DNA from: Sphingobium aromaticiconvertens
Lineage (GTDB): Bacteria > Pseudomonadota > Alphaproteobacteria > Sphingomonadales > Sphingomonadaceae
Direction of reading: 5' to 3'
Assembly (NCBI RefSeq): GCF_037154075.1
Contig: NZ_JBANRJ010000001.1
Location: 3,467,501-3,531,500, forward strand
DNA: 64,000 nucleotides
The notes beneath the pieces are model-generated. The model searched no databases and was not told the origin of the DNA. It worked only from the letters and a program-made list of their open reading frames with translations. Shown piece by piece: positions 17,206 through 29,660 of this stretch. The translations under genes and the position numbers were made by a program. Every line of letters begins with the position of its first letter. Position 1 is the stretch's first letter.

Positions 17206-19332
17206 TCAACCACCCAGATGATAGTCATAGACGCCGCTGCGAAGCGGCTGCTTGGTCAGGATCGCGCCGATCGCCAACCCGCCAGCGCGGCGCAGGCGGT
17301 CGACCGCGACCCGCAGGCCGCCATGATGGTTGCGGCCCGATTCGACCACCAGAACCGTCGCCTGTACCTTCGCCCCGATCAGCGGCGCGTCGGACAGGCC
17401 CAATATGGGCGGCGCATCGACCAGGATCGTATCATAATCGGCCTGCAATTCGGCCAGCAACGTGTCGAGCGTACCGGTCGCCAACAATTCAGCGGGATTG
17501 GGCGGGATCGCGCCGCACGGGAGCAGTGACAGGTTCGGCTCGGCACTTTCCATGATCGCATCGCGCGCGCGAATCTGACCCGTCATCGCTTCACTGATCC
17601 CCTTGCCGGGGGTCAGGCGAAACAGCCTGTGCTGCATCGGGCGGCGCATGTCGGCGTCGATCACCAGCACCCGCTTGCCCATCCGCGCAAGCCCCACCGC
17701 CAATGCATGGACGCTGGTGGACTTGCCCTCGTCCGATTGCGCGCTGGTGATCAGGATAGAACGCGGCAAACCATCGACGGAAGCCAGCAGGAGCGACGCC
17801 GCGATCGGTGCGAACGCCGCTTCCCGTGCCGCCTGATCGTCCTCGATCCCGACCGGCACTGCGCCCAGAAGCGGCAGGTCCACACGCTCGGCCAGTGTTT
17901 CGGCAGAGGTCACAGCGTCGTCGAACACATGCCGCGCCGCCACCAGCAACAGCCCCAGCAGCAGCCCGCCCAGCGACGCCAGCAACATGGTCGATCCGAT
18001 ATTAGGCGACGTAGGCCGGGTGGGCACGGCGGCGCGATCCAGCGGCTGGATACGCCCGGCCTGGAAACCGGCCTGGCTCGCCATGTCGCGATAGCGCTGA
18101 AGCAGGCTGTCATGCAGCGCGCGATAGGTATCGACCTGTCGCTCCATGATACCCAGTTGCACGTCCCGTCCGCGACCGGCCAGCGCATCCTGCTCCAATG
18201 CGCCGATTTCCTTGTCGATCTGCTTCTCGCCCTTCACGGCGACATCATATTGCGCCCGCACGGAAGAACGGATCGCCTCAGCCATCGTCTCGATCTGGTC
18301 ATCCATGGCAGCCAGTTGGGCGCGCGCCTCGCGTATTTCGGGGTGCGCGTCCTTGCGGAACTGCCGCTGTTCGACCAGCGCGGCCCGTGCCTCCGCCCGG
18401 CGCGCCATCAATTCCTGCATCGCGCCATTGCCCAGGACTTCGGGCAATGTCGCGACGTTCGCAGCGCGGGCGCTCTCCCATTTCTTCTGGGCTGCAATAC
18501 GGTCGGACACCGCCTGCGCGCGGAAAGCGTTGAGCTGGGCCAATCGGCTCGTCAGCGTGCCGCTGTCGGGCGGCGCAGTCCCCGTCTTTCCATCGTCGGG
18601 CTGCCCGAACCGGACGGCATAGGTCGCCAGATCACGCTCCCCACGCTCCAGATCACGCCGCGCGCCCTCCAGTTCACCCAGCAGGAACCGACGCGCCTGC
18701 ACGCCCGATTCAAAGCCTCGCTTCAAGTCGGCGCGGATCAGCGCTCCGGCATAGCTGTCCGCGATCCGTGCGGAAAGCACCGGGTCCGCACTGGTAAAAC
18801 CGATCGCCAGCACCCGCGACCGCCCCGGCAAGGTGACGTCCAGATTGCCCTGAAGCTGTTGCACGACCCGCTCGGTCTCGACCTGCCGTTGGTTGAGAGA
18901 GCCTGCGCCGCGCGTCGGGCGGCGCGCATCCATGCCCTGCCAGAAGACGCTGCTGCCGACCAGCGCCAGATCCTTGGCCACATCCTCGGCCAGAGCGCGG
19001 CTACGCAGCACATCGACCTGGGTCTGCATCAGCGATTCGGTATCGCTCGCTCCCGTAGCGCGCACACTGTTGGACAATCCAGCGGCGCCTGCGGGCACAT
19101 CCTCGACCTCGACCGAAGCGGTCGCGCGATAATCCGGCGTCGAAAAAAGTATGTAGAACACCCCGGCCAGCACGCACAGCGCCATCGTCACGAACAGGAT
19201 AACGCGCTGCCGGCGCACGATCAGGGCAATGGCACGGGCCGACGCAGCGATTCGCGCGGCGCGGCCGCCATCGACCAGGTCGTCTCCCGTGCCGGAACGG
19301 GCTGTGGCGATGGAGTGCATGCGATTCATCAA
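17206..19332 (-). CDS. Wzc/ExoP-like polysaccharide co-polymerase and tyrosine autokinase
   Basis: The 708-residue inner-membrane protein joins a Wzz-like chain-length domain (membrane helix at about 44-62, long coiled-coil region, second helix near 450-475) to a cytoplasmic BY-kinase domain. The kinase has Walker A (AQSDEGKST), Walker A' (VLVIDADMRRP) and Walker B (TILVDAPP). The C-terminal tyrosine cluster is short: only two tyrosines in the last ten residues (GVYDYHLGG), against a longer cluster in E. coli Wzc. It controls polymerisation and export together with the Wza-like lipoprotein, whose stop it overlaps. Confidence 0.92.
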   Translation of the reverse strand: MMNRMHSIATARSGTGDDLVDGGRAARIAASARAIALIVRRQRVILFVTMALCVLAGVFYILFSTPDYRATASVEVEDVPAGAAGLSNSVRATGASDTESLMQTQVDVLRSRALAEDVAKDLALVGSSVFWQGMDARRPTRGAGSLNQRQVETERVVQQLQGNLDVTLPGRSRVLAIGFTSADPVLSARIADSYAGALIRADLKRGFESGVQARRFLLGELEGARRDLERGERDLATYAVRFGQPDDGKTGTAPPDSGTLTSRLAQLNAFRAQAVSDRIAAQKKWESARAANVATLPEVLGNGAMQELMARRAEARAALVEQRQFRKDAHPEIREARAQLAAMDDQIETMAEAIRSSVRAQYDVAVKGEKQIDKEIGALEQDALAGRGRDVQLGIMERQVDTYRALHDSLLQRYRDMASQAGFQAGRIQPLDRAAVPTRPTSPNIGSTMLLASLGGLLLGLLLVAARHVFDDAVTSAETLAERVDLPLLGAVPVGIEDDQAAREAAFAPIAASLLLASVDGLPRSILITSAQSDEGKSTSVHALAVGLARMGKRVLVIDADMRRPMQHRLFRLTPGKGISEAMTGQIRARDAIMESAEPNLSLLPCGAIPPNPAELLATGTLDTLLAELQADYDTILVDAPPILGLSDAPLIGAKVQATVLVVESGRNHHGGLRVAVDRLRRAGGLAIGAILTKQPLRSGVYDYHLGG

Positions 19333-20051
19333 TTCCCGTCCAGCGCAATGAAGGCCGTCGTCAGCGCAGGCGCGGCGAGCAACGCCCCGGCCAGGATCGC
19401 CTTGGCTCGGCTAAGGCCAAGGATGATCGTATCCCCCGGCAGTATCTCCGGGTCTTCCGCCTTATTGGCACGAATGGCGCTTAAGTCGAACATCGCCGCC
19501 TGCCGCTGGCCATTTGCCTGCCGCAGCACGACGATCTCGCCCAGGCTGGCGACCCGCGTCGGCCCCCTGGCCATCGCCACCGCCTGCAACAGCGTCACGC
19601 GTCCATCGACAGGGAATACGCCCGGCTCCCGCACTTCGCCGTCCACGGTGATACGCCGCGCAACCGCCTTCTTGATGAAGACCGAAACCTGCGGGGACAC
19701 AAGATAGCGCTCGCCCAGCCGCCCGGCGATAACGTCGGCGGCCTCGTTCGCGGACAGCCCGGCGACGGGCACGTCACCGATCAACGGCATTCGCAAATTG
19801 CCCGCCGCATTAACGGCCGCATCGCTCAGCGACAGGCCCGGCTCGCGATAGATGTCGACCTTGAGCACGTCGTCCGGCGCAATATGATAATCCACCCCGA
19901 CCGGCGCGGGCGGCGGCATCAGCGTATAGGCCTCCTCGCCCGACGAGGCGTCATGTACGCTCGCGCAGGCCGACAGGGAAAGGGCCAACCCCAATGAAAG
20001 CGCCGTCGGCGTACCGAAAGGACGCAGCAGGCGCCTGATCGCGCAGTTCAT
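19329..20051 (-). CDS. Wza-like polysaccharide export lipoprotein
   Basis: The 240-residue outer-membrane export protein has a lipoprotein signal peptide with lipobox LSAC (cysteine 29). A Poly_export domain follows (YHIAPDDVLKVDIYREPGLS), then a SLBB-type domain (ITVDGEVREPGVFPVDG). The C-terminus ends in a hydrophobic segment, compatible with the Wza amphipathic barrel helix. It starts the wza-wzc pair, the two overlapping by 4 bp. wecC lies 126 bp upstream on the same strand. Confidence 0.92.
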   Translation of the reverse strand: MNCAIRRLLRPFGTPTALSLGLALSLSACASVHDASSGEEAYTLMPPPAPVGVDYHIAPDDVLKVDIYREPGLSLSDAAVNAAGNLRMPLIGDVPVAGLSANEAADVIAGRLGERYLVSPQVSVFIKKAVARRITVDGEVREPGVFPVDGRVTLLQAVAMARGPTRVASLGEIVVLRQANGQRQAAMFDLSAIRANKAEDPEILPGDTIILGLSRAKAILAGALLAAPALTTAFIALDGN

Positions 20052-20177
20052 GCTCTGGTCCCCCTTGCGTTGCTGGCGCGTGGGAGGCGGACTAGCGATG
20101 CTGCGCCGCTATGGCAACCAGCGGGCGATGCGGTGCGGCGAACCGTCGCCCGTCCTCGTTGACCAGAATGGCACCAG

Positions 20178-21473
20178 TCAGAGCGCAACCCGGCCCGGCG
20201 CGGGTGTGACGATGCGTGGCGGCTGGTCGGACCAGATTCCGCGCGTGTCATACACCGCCTTGCCGGCGCGCTCGTCGATCGGCACGGACTTGAACATGTC
20301 ATGATCTACAAGAATGACGAAAAGCCCGCATTGTTCCAGTGCCGTATCAAGATCCATAAGTTCCGCCCCGGTCCCGGCAAACTCCATCGGCAATGCCTGC
20401 GCATGGGGTTCAACCAGCTTCACCCGCCGCCCGTAACGGCGAGCAAGGCGCGCGGCGACCTTCACCGCCGGGCTTTCACGGAAGTCATCGATATTCGCTT
20501 TGAACGCGAGGCCAAGGCACGCAATGTCCTCGCCCGGATAGTCGTCAACCATGTCCGACGCCCTGGTCACCACATGGTCGGTCTTGGCGTCATTCACTTC
20601 CCGCGCCGTGCGGATGATGCGCGCATTTTCCGGGTCGCCATGGACGATGAACCATGGATCGACGGCAATACAATGGCCGCCGACGCCGGGACCGGGTTGC
20701 AGGATATTGACGCGCGGATGCCGATTGGCGAGACGGATCACCTCCCACACATCGATGCCCATACCCTCGGCGATCACCGACAATTCGTTGGCAAAGGCGA
20801 TATTGACGTCGCGGAAGCTGTTTTCGACCAGCTTCACCATTTCGGCTGCGCGCGCGGTGGTGGTGATGCACTGGCCGCGCACGAACTGGCGATAAAAGCC
20901 CAGCGCCTTGCGCGCGCAACGCGGCGTGATGCCGCCGATGCAGCGATCATTGTCGATCAACTCTACCAATATGCGGCCGGGCAACACTCGCTCGGGGCAG
21001 TAAGCGATGGCGATGTCGCCCTGAACGCCCTTGCCCGGCATTTTGAGGTCGGGGCGCAGGCTTGCGATCACATCGCGCATCTGCTCGGTCGTGCCGACGG
21101 GAGACGTGGATTCCAGGATGATCGTGTCCCCGGCCTTCAGCACCGGCGCGACCGTGCTCGCGGCCTTCAGGACATAGCTGATGTCGGGCGCGCGATCTTC
21201 GGACACCGGCGTCGGCACGGCGATGATGAACACGTCGCTCGGCTCTACGTCCAGACTGGCGCGCAGATTTCCGCGCGAAACGACGCCCTGCACCAGCCCG
21301 TCCAGATCAACTTCCTCGATATGCACCCGACCGGAGTTGACCGTCTCCACGACATGCGGGCTGACATCCACGCCCACTACTTGGCAACCACCGCGCGCAA
21401 TCAGCGCAGCGGTCGGAAGGCCAATATAGCCAAGGCCAATGACGGAAACCTTCTGCTTGGTATCGACGGGCAT
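20178..21473 (-). CDS. wecC: UDP-N-acetyl-D-mannosamine dehydrogenase
   Basis: Oxidises UDP-ManNAc to UDP-ManNAcA with two NAD. The 431-residue protein has the N-terminal Rossmann motif VSVIGLGYIGLPTAAL, the linker region ENSFRDVNIAFANEL, the active-site cysteine in GPGVGGHCIAVDPWF and the C-terminal UDP-binding domain (LGLAFKANIDDFRESPA). The ATG at 21473 is right before the Rossmann fold. Upstream in-frame starts would add a 57-residue tail with no homology. The nearby wecB makes the substrate. A UDP-Glc dehydrogenase is less likely because of the WecC-type motifs and the wecB neighbour. Confidence 0.88.
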   Translation of the reverse strand: MPVDTKQKVSVIGLGYIGLPTAALIARGGCQVVGVDVSPHVVETVNSGRVHIEEVDLDGLVQGVVSRGNLRASLDVEPSDVFIIAVPTPVSEDRAPDISYVLKAASTVAPVLKAGDTIILESTSPVGTTEQMRDVIASLRPDLKMPGKGVQGDIAIAYCPERVLPGRILVELIDNDRCIGGITPRCARKALGFYRQFVRGQCITTTARAAEMVKLVENSFRDVNIAFANELSVIAEGMGIDVWEVIRLANRHPRVNILQPGPGVGGHCIAVDPWFIVHGDPENARIIRTAREVNDAKTDHVVTRASDMVDDYPGEDIACLGLAFKANIDDFRESPAVKVAARLARRYGRRVKLVEPHAQALPMEFAGTGAELMDLDTALEQCGLFVILVDHDMFKSVPIDERAGKAVYDTRGIWSDQPPRIVTPAPGRVAL

Positions 21474-21765
21474 AGGGGCAGAGTCCTTGGAAGCAGCGAT
21501 TAATCTGGCTGCTTTTCTGCCCGGAAATGCTGAAGATTTCGGTAACGCCAACCACCCTTCATTGACTTGCGCGACCGGCATGGCCATCTTGGCGCCATGA
21601 AGTATTGCGCTTCCTTTTCGCGTTTTCGCCACCATGGGGGGCAACTGCTCGCGGGCCTGTAGCCCCGGGTTCGCTGCGGCGTGTTAGCTGCTGGGCTCGG
21701 GGCACTTTCTTGACAGACAGGATCGCCGGGCCAGACCTGCGCGAAAATATTCAGGAAGCCACATC

Positions 21766-22182
21766 ATGTCCAAGCCACAGACGGCGGCCAAGCGCCCGCC
21801 CCTGCACCTTATCGAATCCGAAGCCGACACTCTTTCCGACCTGGCCTGGGGCGCCAGGGACCGGTTCCCCAATATATGCATCATGTTGCTTGATGAAATC
21901 GGCCGCGCAAAGCTCTGCAAGCCGTCCAACCTGCCCGATGACGTCGTCGCCATGTCTTCCAGGGTCGATTACATTGATGAGGGCAGCGGCACGCGTCGCA
22001 GCATCACACTGGTCTACCCCAACCATGCAGACGCCGTGCTGGGCCGCGTTTCCATCCTGACGCCCGTGGGCGCGGGCTTGATCGGCGTAAAGGCAGGCCA
22101 TTCGATTCTGTGGCCCGATCGGGACGGTCGTCAGCGGCAACTGACTGTCGTTAGCGTCCAGCAGAACTGCATGGCGCATTAA
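21766..22182 (+). CDS. rnk: Rnk-like nucleoside diphosphate kinase regulator (GreA/GreB C-terminal fold)
   Basis: The 138-residue protein ends with a GreA/GreB C-terminal-type domain: DYIDEGSGTRRSITLVYP, then GRVSILTPVGAGLIGVKAG. The N-terminal half (about 25-65) is helical, as in Rnk. Rnk proteins bind RNA polymerase near the secondary channel and affect nucleotide pools. It lies alone on the plus strand between wecC and wecB, preceded by a 292-bp divergent region in which no other gene is seen. Confidence 0.8.
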   Translation: MSKPQTAAKRPPLHLIESEADTLSDLAWGARDRFPNICIMLLDEIGRAKLCKPSNLPDDVVAMSSRVDYIDEGSGTRRSITLVYPNHADAVLGRVSILTPVGAGLIGVKAGHSILWPDRDGRQRQLTVVSVQQNCMAH

Positions 22183-22190
22183 TGGTTATC

Positions 22191-22223
22191 GCGACCCCGG
22201 TCCCTTTTGGGCCGGGGCATCGC
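22191..22223. terminator. Hairpin between convergent rnk and wecB
   Basis: CCCCGG-T-CCC pairs with GGG-CCGGGG around a TTTT loop, and outer GCGA/TCGC bases extend the stem. It fills the 43-bp convergent gap. A terminal T-run is missing on both strands, so efficiency is uncertain. Confidence 0.45.
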
Positions 22224-22225
22224 GT

Positions 22226-23338
22226 CTAACCTCCAGCAATAATCTCCGCGATCCGGTCGCTTGCCTTACCATCGCCAAAGGGATTATGCGCCCGCGCCAT
22301 CGCCGCATAGGCGGCATCGTCGTCCAGCAGCGCCAGCGTTTCGGCCACGATCCGCGCCCGGTCGGCGCCGACCAGCTTCGCCGTGCCCGCCGTCAAGCCC
22401 TCGGGCCGCTCCGTCGTCTCGCGCATCACCAATACGGGCTTCCCCAGCGACGGCGCCTCCTCCTGCACCCCTCCGCTGTCGGTCAGGACGAGGTGAGACA
22501 TGTCCAGCAACCGGACGAAATGGAGATAGTCGAGCGGCTCGATCATCGCGACATTGGACAGATCGCCCAACACCGCGTCCATCACAGGCCGCACATTGGG
22601 ATTGGGGTGAACCGGGAAGATCACCGCCACATCGGGCCGTGCCGCGATGTCAGCAATGGAGCGCGCGATCGCCTCCATGCCGCCGCCGAAATTTTCCCGC
22701 CGGTGGCTGGTGACGGCCACGATCCGCTTGCCCGCAAAGCGCGCGGCCAGATTATCAAGCCCACTCGCCAGCGAAGGCTCCGCGGTGATTCGTGCCCGCG
22801 TCGCCAGCAGCGCGTCAATCACCGTATTGCCGGTAATGTGGATGGTCGCGGGGTCCCGGCTTTCCTTCAGCAGCGCGTCGGCCGCAGCCTGTGTCGGCGC
22901 AAAGTTCATATCCGCAATGCACGCAACAACCCGGCGATTCACTTCCTCCGGCCAGGGATGATGAATATCCCCGCTGCGCAGGCCTGCCTCGACATGGGCA
23001 ACCGGGATCTTGCGATAATAAGCAGCGAGGCTTGCCACCATCGTCGTCAGCGTGTCCCCATGCACCACGATCCGATCGGGCTTTTCGGCATCGAACGCCT
23101 TGCCCAGTTCGACGATCAGCTTCGCCGTCAGCCCGTCCAGCGTCTGGTTTTGCGTCATCACGTCCAGGTCGATGTCGGGCACGATCCCCGCCATCTCCAG
23201 CACCTGATCCAGCAGCCCGCGATGCTGCGCCGTCACGATAACGCGCGTCTCGACCCCCGCCTGCTTTTTCAGGCCATGGATCACGGGAAACAGCTTGATC
23301 GCTTCGGGACGCGTCCCGAACACCAGGGCAACCTTCAT
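22226..23338 (-). CDS. wecB: UDP-N-acetylglucosamine 2-epimerase (non-hydrolysing)
   Basis: Interconverts UDP-GlcNAc and UDP-ManNAc. The 370-residue GT-B-fold enzyme has the N-terminal GTRPEAIKLFPVI, the VHGDT motif, the substrate-binding HVEAGLRSGD, the MNFAPTQAAA region and TDSGGVQEEAPSLGKPVL near the C-terminus. The ATG at 23338 (MKVALVFGTRPEA) matches the canonical start. Together with wecC it yields UDP-ManNAcA, which suggests ManNAcA is a component of the polysaccharide made by the neighbouring operon. Confidence 0.93.
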   Translation of the reverse strand: MKVALVFGTRPEAIKLFPVIHGLKKQAGVETRVIVTAQHRGLLDQVLEMAGIVPDIDLDVMTQNQTLDGLTAKLIVELGKAFDAEKPDRIVVHGDTLTTMVASLAAYYRKIPVAHVEAGLRSGDIHHPWPEEVNRRVVACIADMNFAPTQAAADALLKESRDPATIHITGNTVIDALLATRARITAEPSLASGLDNLAARFAGKRIVAVTSHRRENFGGGMEAIARSIADIAARPDVAVIFPVHPNPNVRPVMDAVLGDLSNVAMIEPLDYLHFVRLLDMSHLVLTDSGGVQEEAPSLGKPVLVMRETTERPEGLTAGTAKLVGADRARIVAETLALLDDDAAYAAMARAHNPFGDGKASDRIAEIIAGG

Positions 23339-23421
23339 GGACGCTTTTATCCTACAGTCAGACAGGTGCCTTCCCTGACAGGAAATGGTAACCATGGCCT
23401 GAACGTGCCAAAGGAGTTTGC

Positions 23422-23526
23422 ATGGCGAAAGACGAAAGCCACCCGCGCCTGCGCCACTGGTTGACTGCGGCTGTGCTGCTGTTTCTCACCTGCCTTGTCG
23501 TTCCGGTGCTGGCAGGCTTCGTCTAA
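23422..23526 (+). CDS. 34-residue single-span membrane peptide
   Basis: A short frame, ATG at 23422 to TAA at 23526, has a strong AAAGGAG ribosome site 7 bp upstream. The product has a charged N-terminus (MAKDESHPRLRHW) and then one hydrophobic span (LTAAVLLFLTCLVVPVLAG). It is divergent from wecB (start-to-start gap 83 bp) and convergent with the ABC permease. Function is unknown. The ribosome site and clean topology argue for a real gene, but the length alone cannot prove it. Confidence 0.55.
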   Translation: MAKDESHPRLRHWLTAAVLLFLTCLVVPVLAGFV

Positions 23527-23529
23527 GAT

Positions 23530-24387
23530 TCAGGCCTTGATCTTCCAGCCCCGCTTCAAAAGTGCATAGCACAGGCCGCCAAGGATGATGTTAAGCGCCA
23601 GCAGCACCGTGCTGCCGATCGCCACATTGACGTCCGCCGCCGCGACAAAGCCGTAGCGAAAGCCCGATATGATGTAGAAAAAGGGGTTGGCGTGGCTTAT
23701 CCCCTGAAAGAAGGGCGGCAGCCGGTCGATCGAATAGAAGGTGCCCGACAACAAAGCCAGCGGCCCGATCACGAAATTGGTGACCGCCGCGCCATGATCG
23801 AACTTGTCGGCCCAGATCGATGTCAGCACGCCCAGAAAAGCGATGAAGCTGGTGCCCAGCAGGCCGAACCACGCCACGGCCCACAGATGCGCCGGGGTCA
23901 CATGCACGCCGGGCCACAGCGCCATCGCCGCCCAAAGCGCCAGCCCCACGAACACCGCGCGCGTGACCGAAGAAGCGACCAGCGCAAACAGCAATTCGCC
24001 CACGGAAATGGGCGGCATCAGATAATCGACCAGCGTCCCCTGCACCTTGCCCACCATCAGCGCGAAGCTGGCATTGGCGAAACAGGCGTTGATCATGCCC
24101 ATGATGATAAGGCCGGGGGCGACGAAATCGGCAAACGGCACCGATTCGCCACGCAGCGTCACCGTCCGGCCGCTACCACCCAGCGCGACGATGAAGATGA
24201 CCAGGAACAACAAAGTCGTGATCGCCGGCGCCCATACCGTCTGAAGCTGCACCTTCATAAACCGGCGCACCTCCTTCATGTACAGCGCGCGGCTTCCCGC
24301 CCAGTTGATGTTGCGGATCACCGGTACGCCCGGCTCGGGAAAGGCGGGCATGCTTGCGGGCGTGTTGATTTTGGGCTGGTCGTTCAT
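23530..24387 (-). CDS. ABC-2 type transporter permease (YadH-like)
   Basis: The 285-residue membrane protein has six hydrophobic spans and the ABC-2 signature region near the C-terminus (LLSGTFYSIDRLPPFFQGISHANPF). It resembles YadH-type permeases. The ATG at 24387 (MNDQPKINTP) begins a short cytoplasmic stretch before VRRFMKVQLQTVWAP. No ATP-binding gene is adjacent: gcrA lies divergently upstream and a 34-residue peptide lies convergently downstream. The ATPase is therefore encoded elsewhere. The substrate is unknown. Confidence 0.85.
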   Translation of the reverse strand: MNDQPKINTPASMPAFPEPGVPVIRNINWAGSRALYMKEVRRFMKVQLQTVWAPAITTLLFLVIFIVALGGSGRTVTLRGESVPFADFVAPGLIIMGMINACFANASFALMVGKVQGTLVDYLMPPISVGELLFALVASSVTRAVFVGLALWAAMALWPGVHVTPAHLWAVAWFGLLGTSFIAFLGVLTSIWADKFDHGAAVTNFVIGPLALLSGTFYSIDRLPPFFQGISHANPFFYIISGFRYGFVAAADVNVAIGSTVLLALNIILGGLCYALLKRGWKIKA

Positions 24388-24504
24388 GGCTGGATCGACT
24401 ATCGGCTGGTCCTTCGTGCTGCAAGGGGCTTGTGCGTGGATTTGCACCCGCGCCGCTTCGTTCCCATATAGGGTGGCATTCAAGAGATTTTGAGGAGTTT
24501 TGCA

Positions 24505-25182
24505 TTGTCCTGGACCGACGAGCGTATCGACCAGCTCAAGGGCATGTGGGAAAAGGGCCTGACCGCCAGCCAGATCGCCGAAGAACTGGGCGGGGTCAGC
24601 CGTAACGCGGTGATCGGCAAGGCGCATCGCCTGGGCCTGCAATCGCGCCCATCCCCGGTTAAGTCGACCGACGCGCCCAAGAAGGCCGCGCCTGTCCGCA
24701 AGCCTGTCGTGGCGGAAGTGGACGTAGCGAAAGCCGCGCCCCCTGCCGCCCAGCCCGTTGCCGCGCCGCGCGCACCCACAGCGCCTGCCGTCACGGCTAC
24801 CCCATCAGCGGATGCCTCTGGCGATGCACCCGCACCCAAACCGCAGCCGCGCATCGTCTCGGTCGGCCCAGGCGGCTTCCTGCGTCAGGGTCCGGGCGAT
24901 CAACAGGCCCCCATTCCGCCCGCACCACCCCGTCGCCTGGTACCCGCCAAGCCCAGCGCCGATATGGCCGACAAGACCAGCCTGCTCGACCTGACCGAGC
25001 GGATCTGCAAATGGCCGATGGGTCATCCGGGCGAAGCGGACTTCCATTTCTGTGGGGAGACGGTGAATCCGGGCTTCCCTTATTGCGTCGAACATTGCGG
25101 GCGCGCCTATCAGGCGCAGCTGCCACGCGGCACCCGCCGCCCGCCCCCGCCACTGCCCTTCGGTGGCCCCCGCGTGCGCTGA
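24505..25182 (+). CDS. gcrA: GcrA cell-cycle regulator
   Basis: Alphaproteobacterial sigma70 cofactor that activates promoters carrying methylated GANTC sites in the CcrM cycle. The N-terminal 45 residues are the conserved helix-turn-helix (SWTDERIDQLKGMWEKG ... SRNAVIGKAHRLGL). A long proline/alanine-rich linker follows. The C-terminal sigma-interacting domain has CKWPMGHPGEADFHFCG and PYCVEHCGRAYQ. The likely start is the TTG at 24505: GAGGAG (24492-24497) is correctly spaced and the protein then begins (M)SWTDERID as in homologues. It is 225 residues long and is followed by a strong terminator. Confidence 0.93.
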   Translation: MSWTDERIDQLKGMWEKGLTASQIAEELGGVSRNAVIGKAHRLGLQSRPSPVKSTDAPKKAAPVRKPVVAEVDVAKAAPPAAQPVAAPRAPTAPAVTATPSADASGDAPAPKPQPRIVSVGPGGFLRQGPGDQQAPIPPAPPRRLVPAKPSADMADKTSLLDLTERICKWPMGHPGEADFHFCGETVNPGFPYCVEHCGRAYQAQLPRGTRRPPPPLPFGGPRVR

Positions 25183-25206
25183 TCGACGACGCTTTACTTC
25201 GATAGG

Positions 25207-25243
25207 AAAAAGGCCGCTCCCGCTATCGGGTGCGGCCTTTTTT
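25207..25243 (+). terminator. Intrinsic terminator of gcrA (also able to act on the minus strand)
   Basis: GGCCGC-T-CCCG pairs with CGGG-T-GCGGCC around a CTAT loop. Five A bases precede it and a six-T run follows (25238-25243). It begins 25 bp after the gcrA stop. Confidence 0.88.
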
Positions 25244-25280
25244 CCTGGCGTCGGATCGGAACCCTGCCTTCCGCCTGCAC

Positions 25281-25315
25281 AAAAGAAAAGGCGCGGATCG
25301 TTGCCGACCCGCGCC
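25281..25315 (-). terminator. Intrinsic terminator of the outer-membrane barrel gene
   Basis: On the minus strand an 11-bp stem (GGCGCGGGTCG with CGATCCGCGCC, one G-U pair) with a GCAA tetraloop is followed by TTTTCTTTT. It lies about 25 bp past the stop of the barrel gene. Confidence 0.85.
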
Positions 25316-25339
25316 CTTCATTGAAAGCAGAATAAGCGA

Positions 25340-29589
<4,250 letters not shown>

Positions 29590-29660
29590 AGTCCCCTCCC
29601 GCATCATCCCACCATCATCCCTCTGTCCAATCCCGCGCGCTCACGATATAGGCCGACCCC

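Noticed and set aside
17629..19707. Plus-strand open frame of about 692 codons opposite the Wzc and Wza genes
   Set aside because: No recognisable domain, Q/R/H-rich, and the opposite strand encodes unmistakable Walker motifs.
21474..21765. Possible structured leader or extra gene in the 292-bp wecC-rnk gap
   Set aside because: GC-rich complementary pieces can be paired in several ways, but I found no known riboswitch pattern, no convincing promoter and no frame with a ribosome site.
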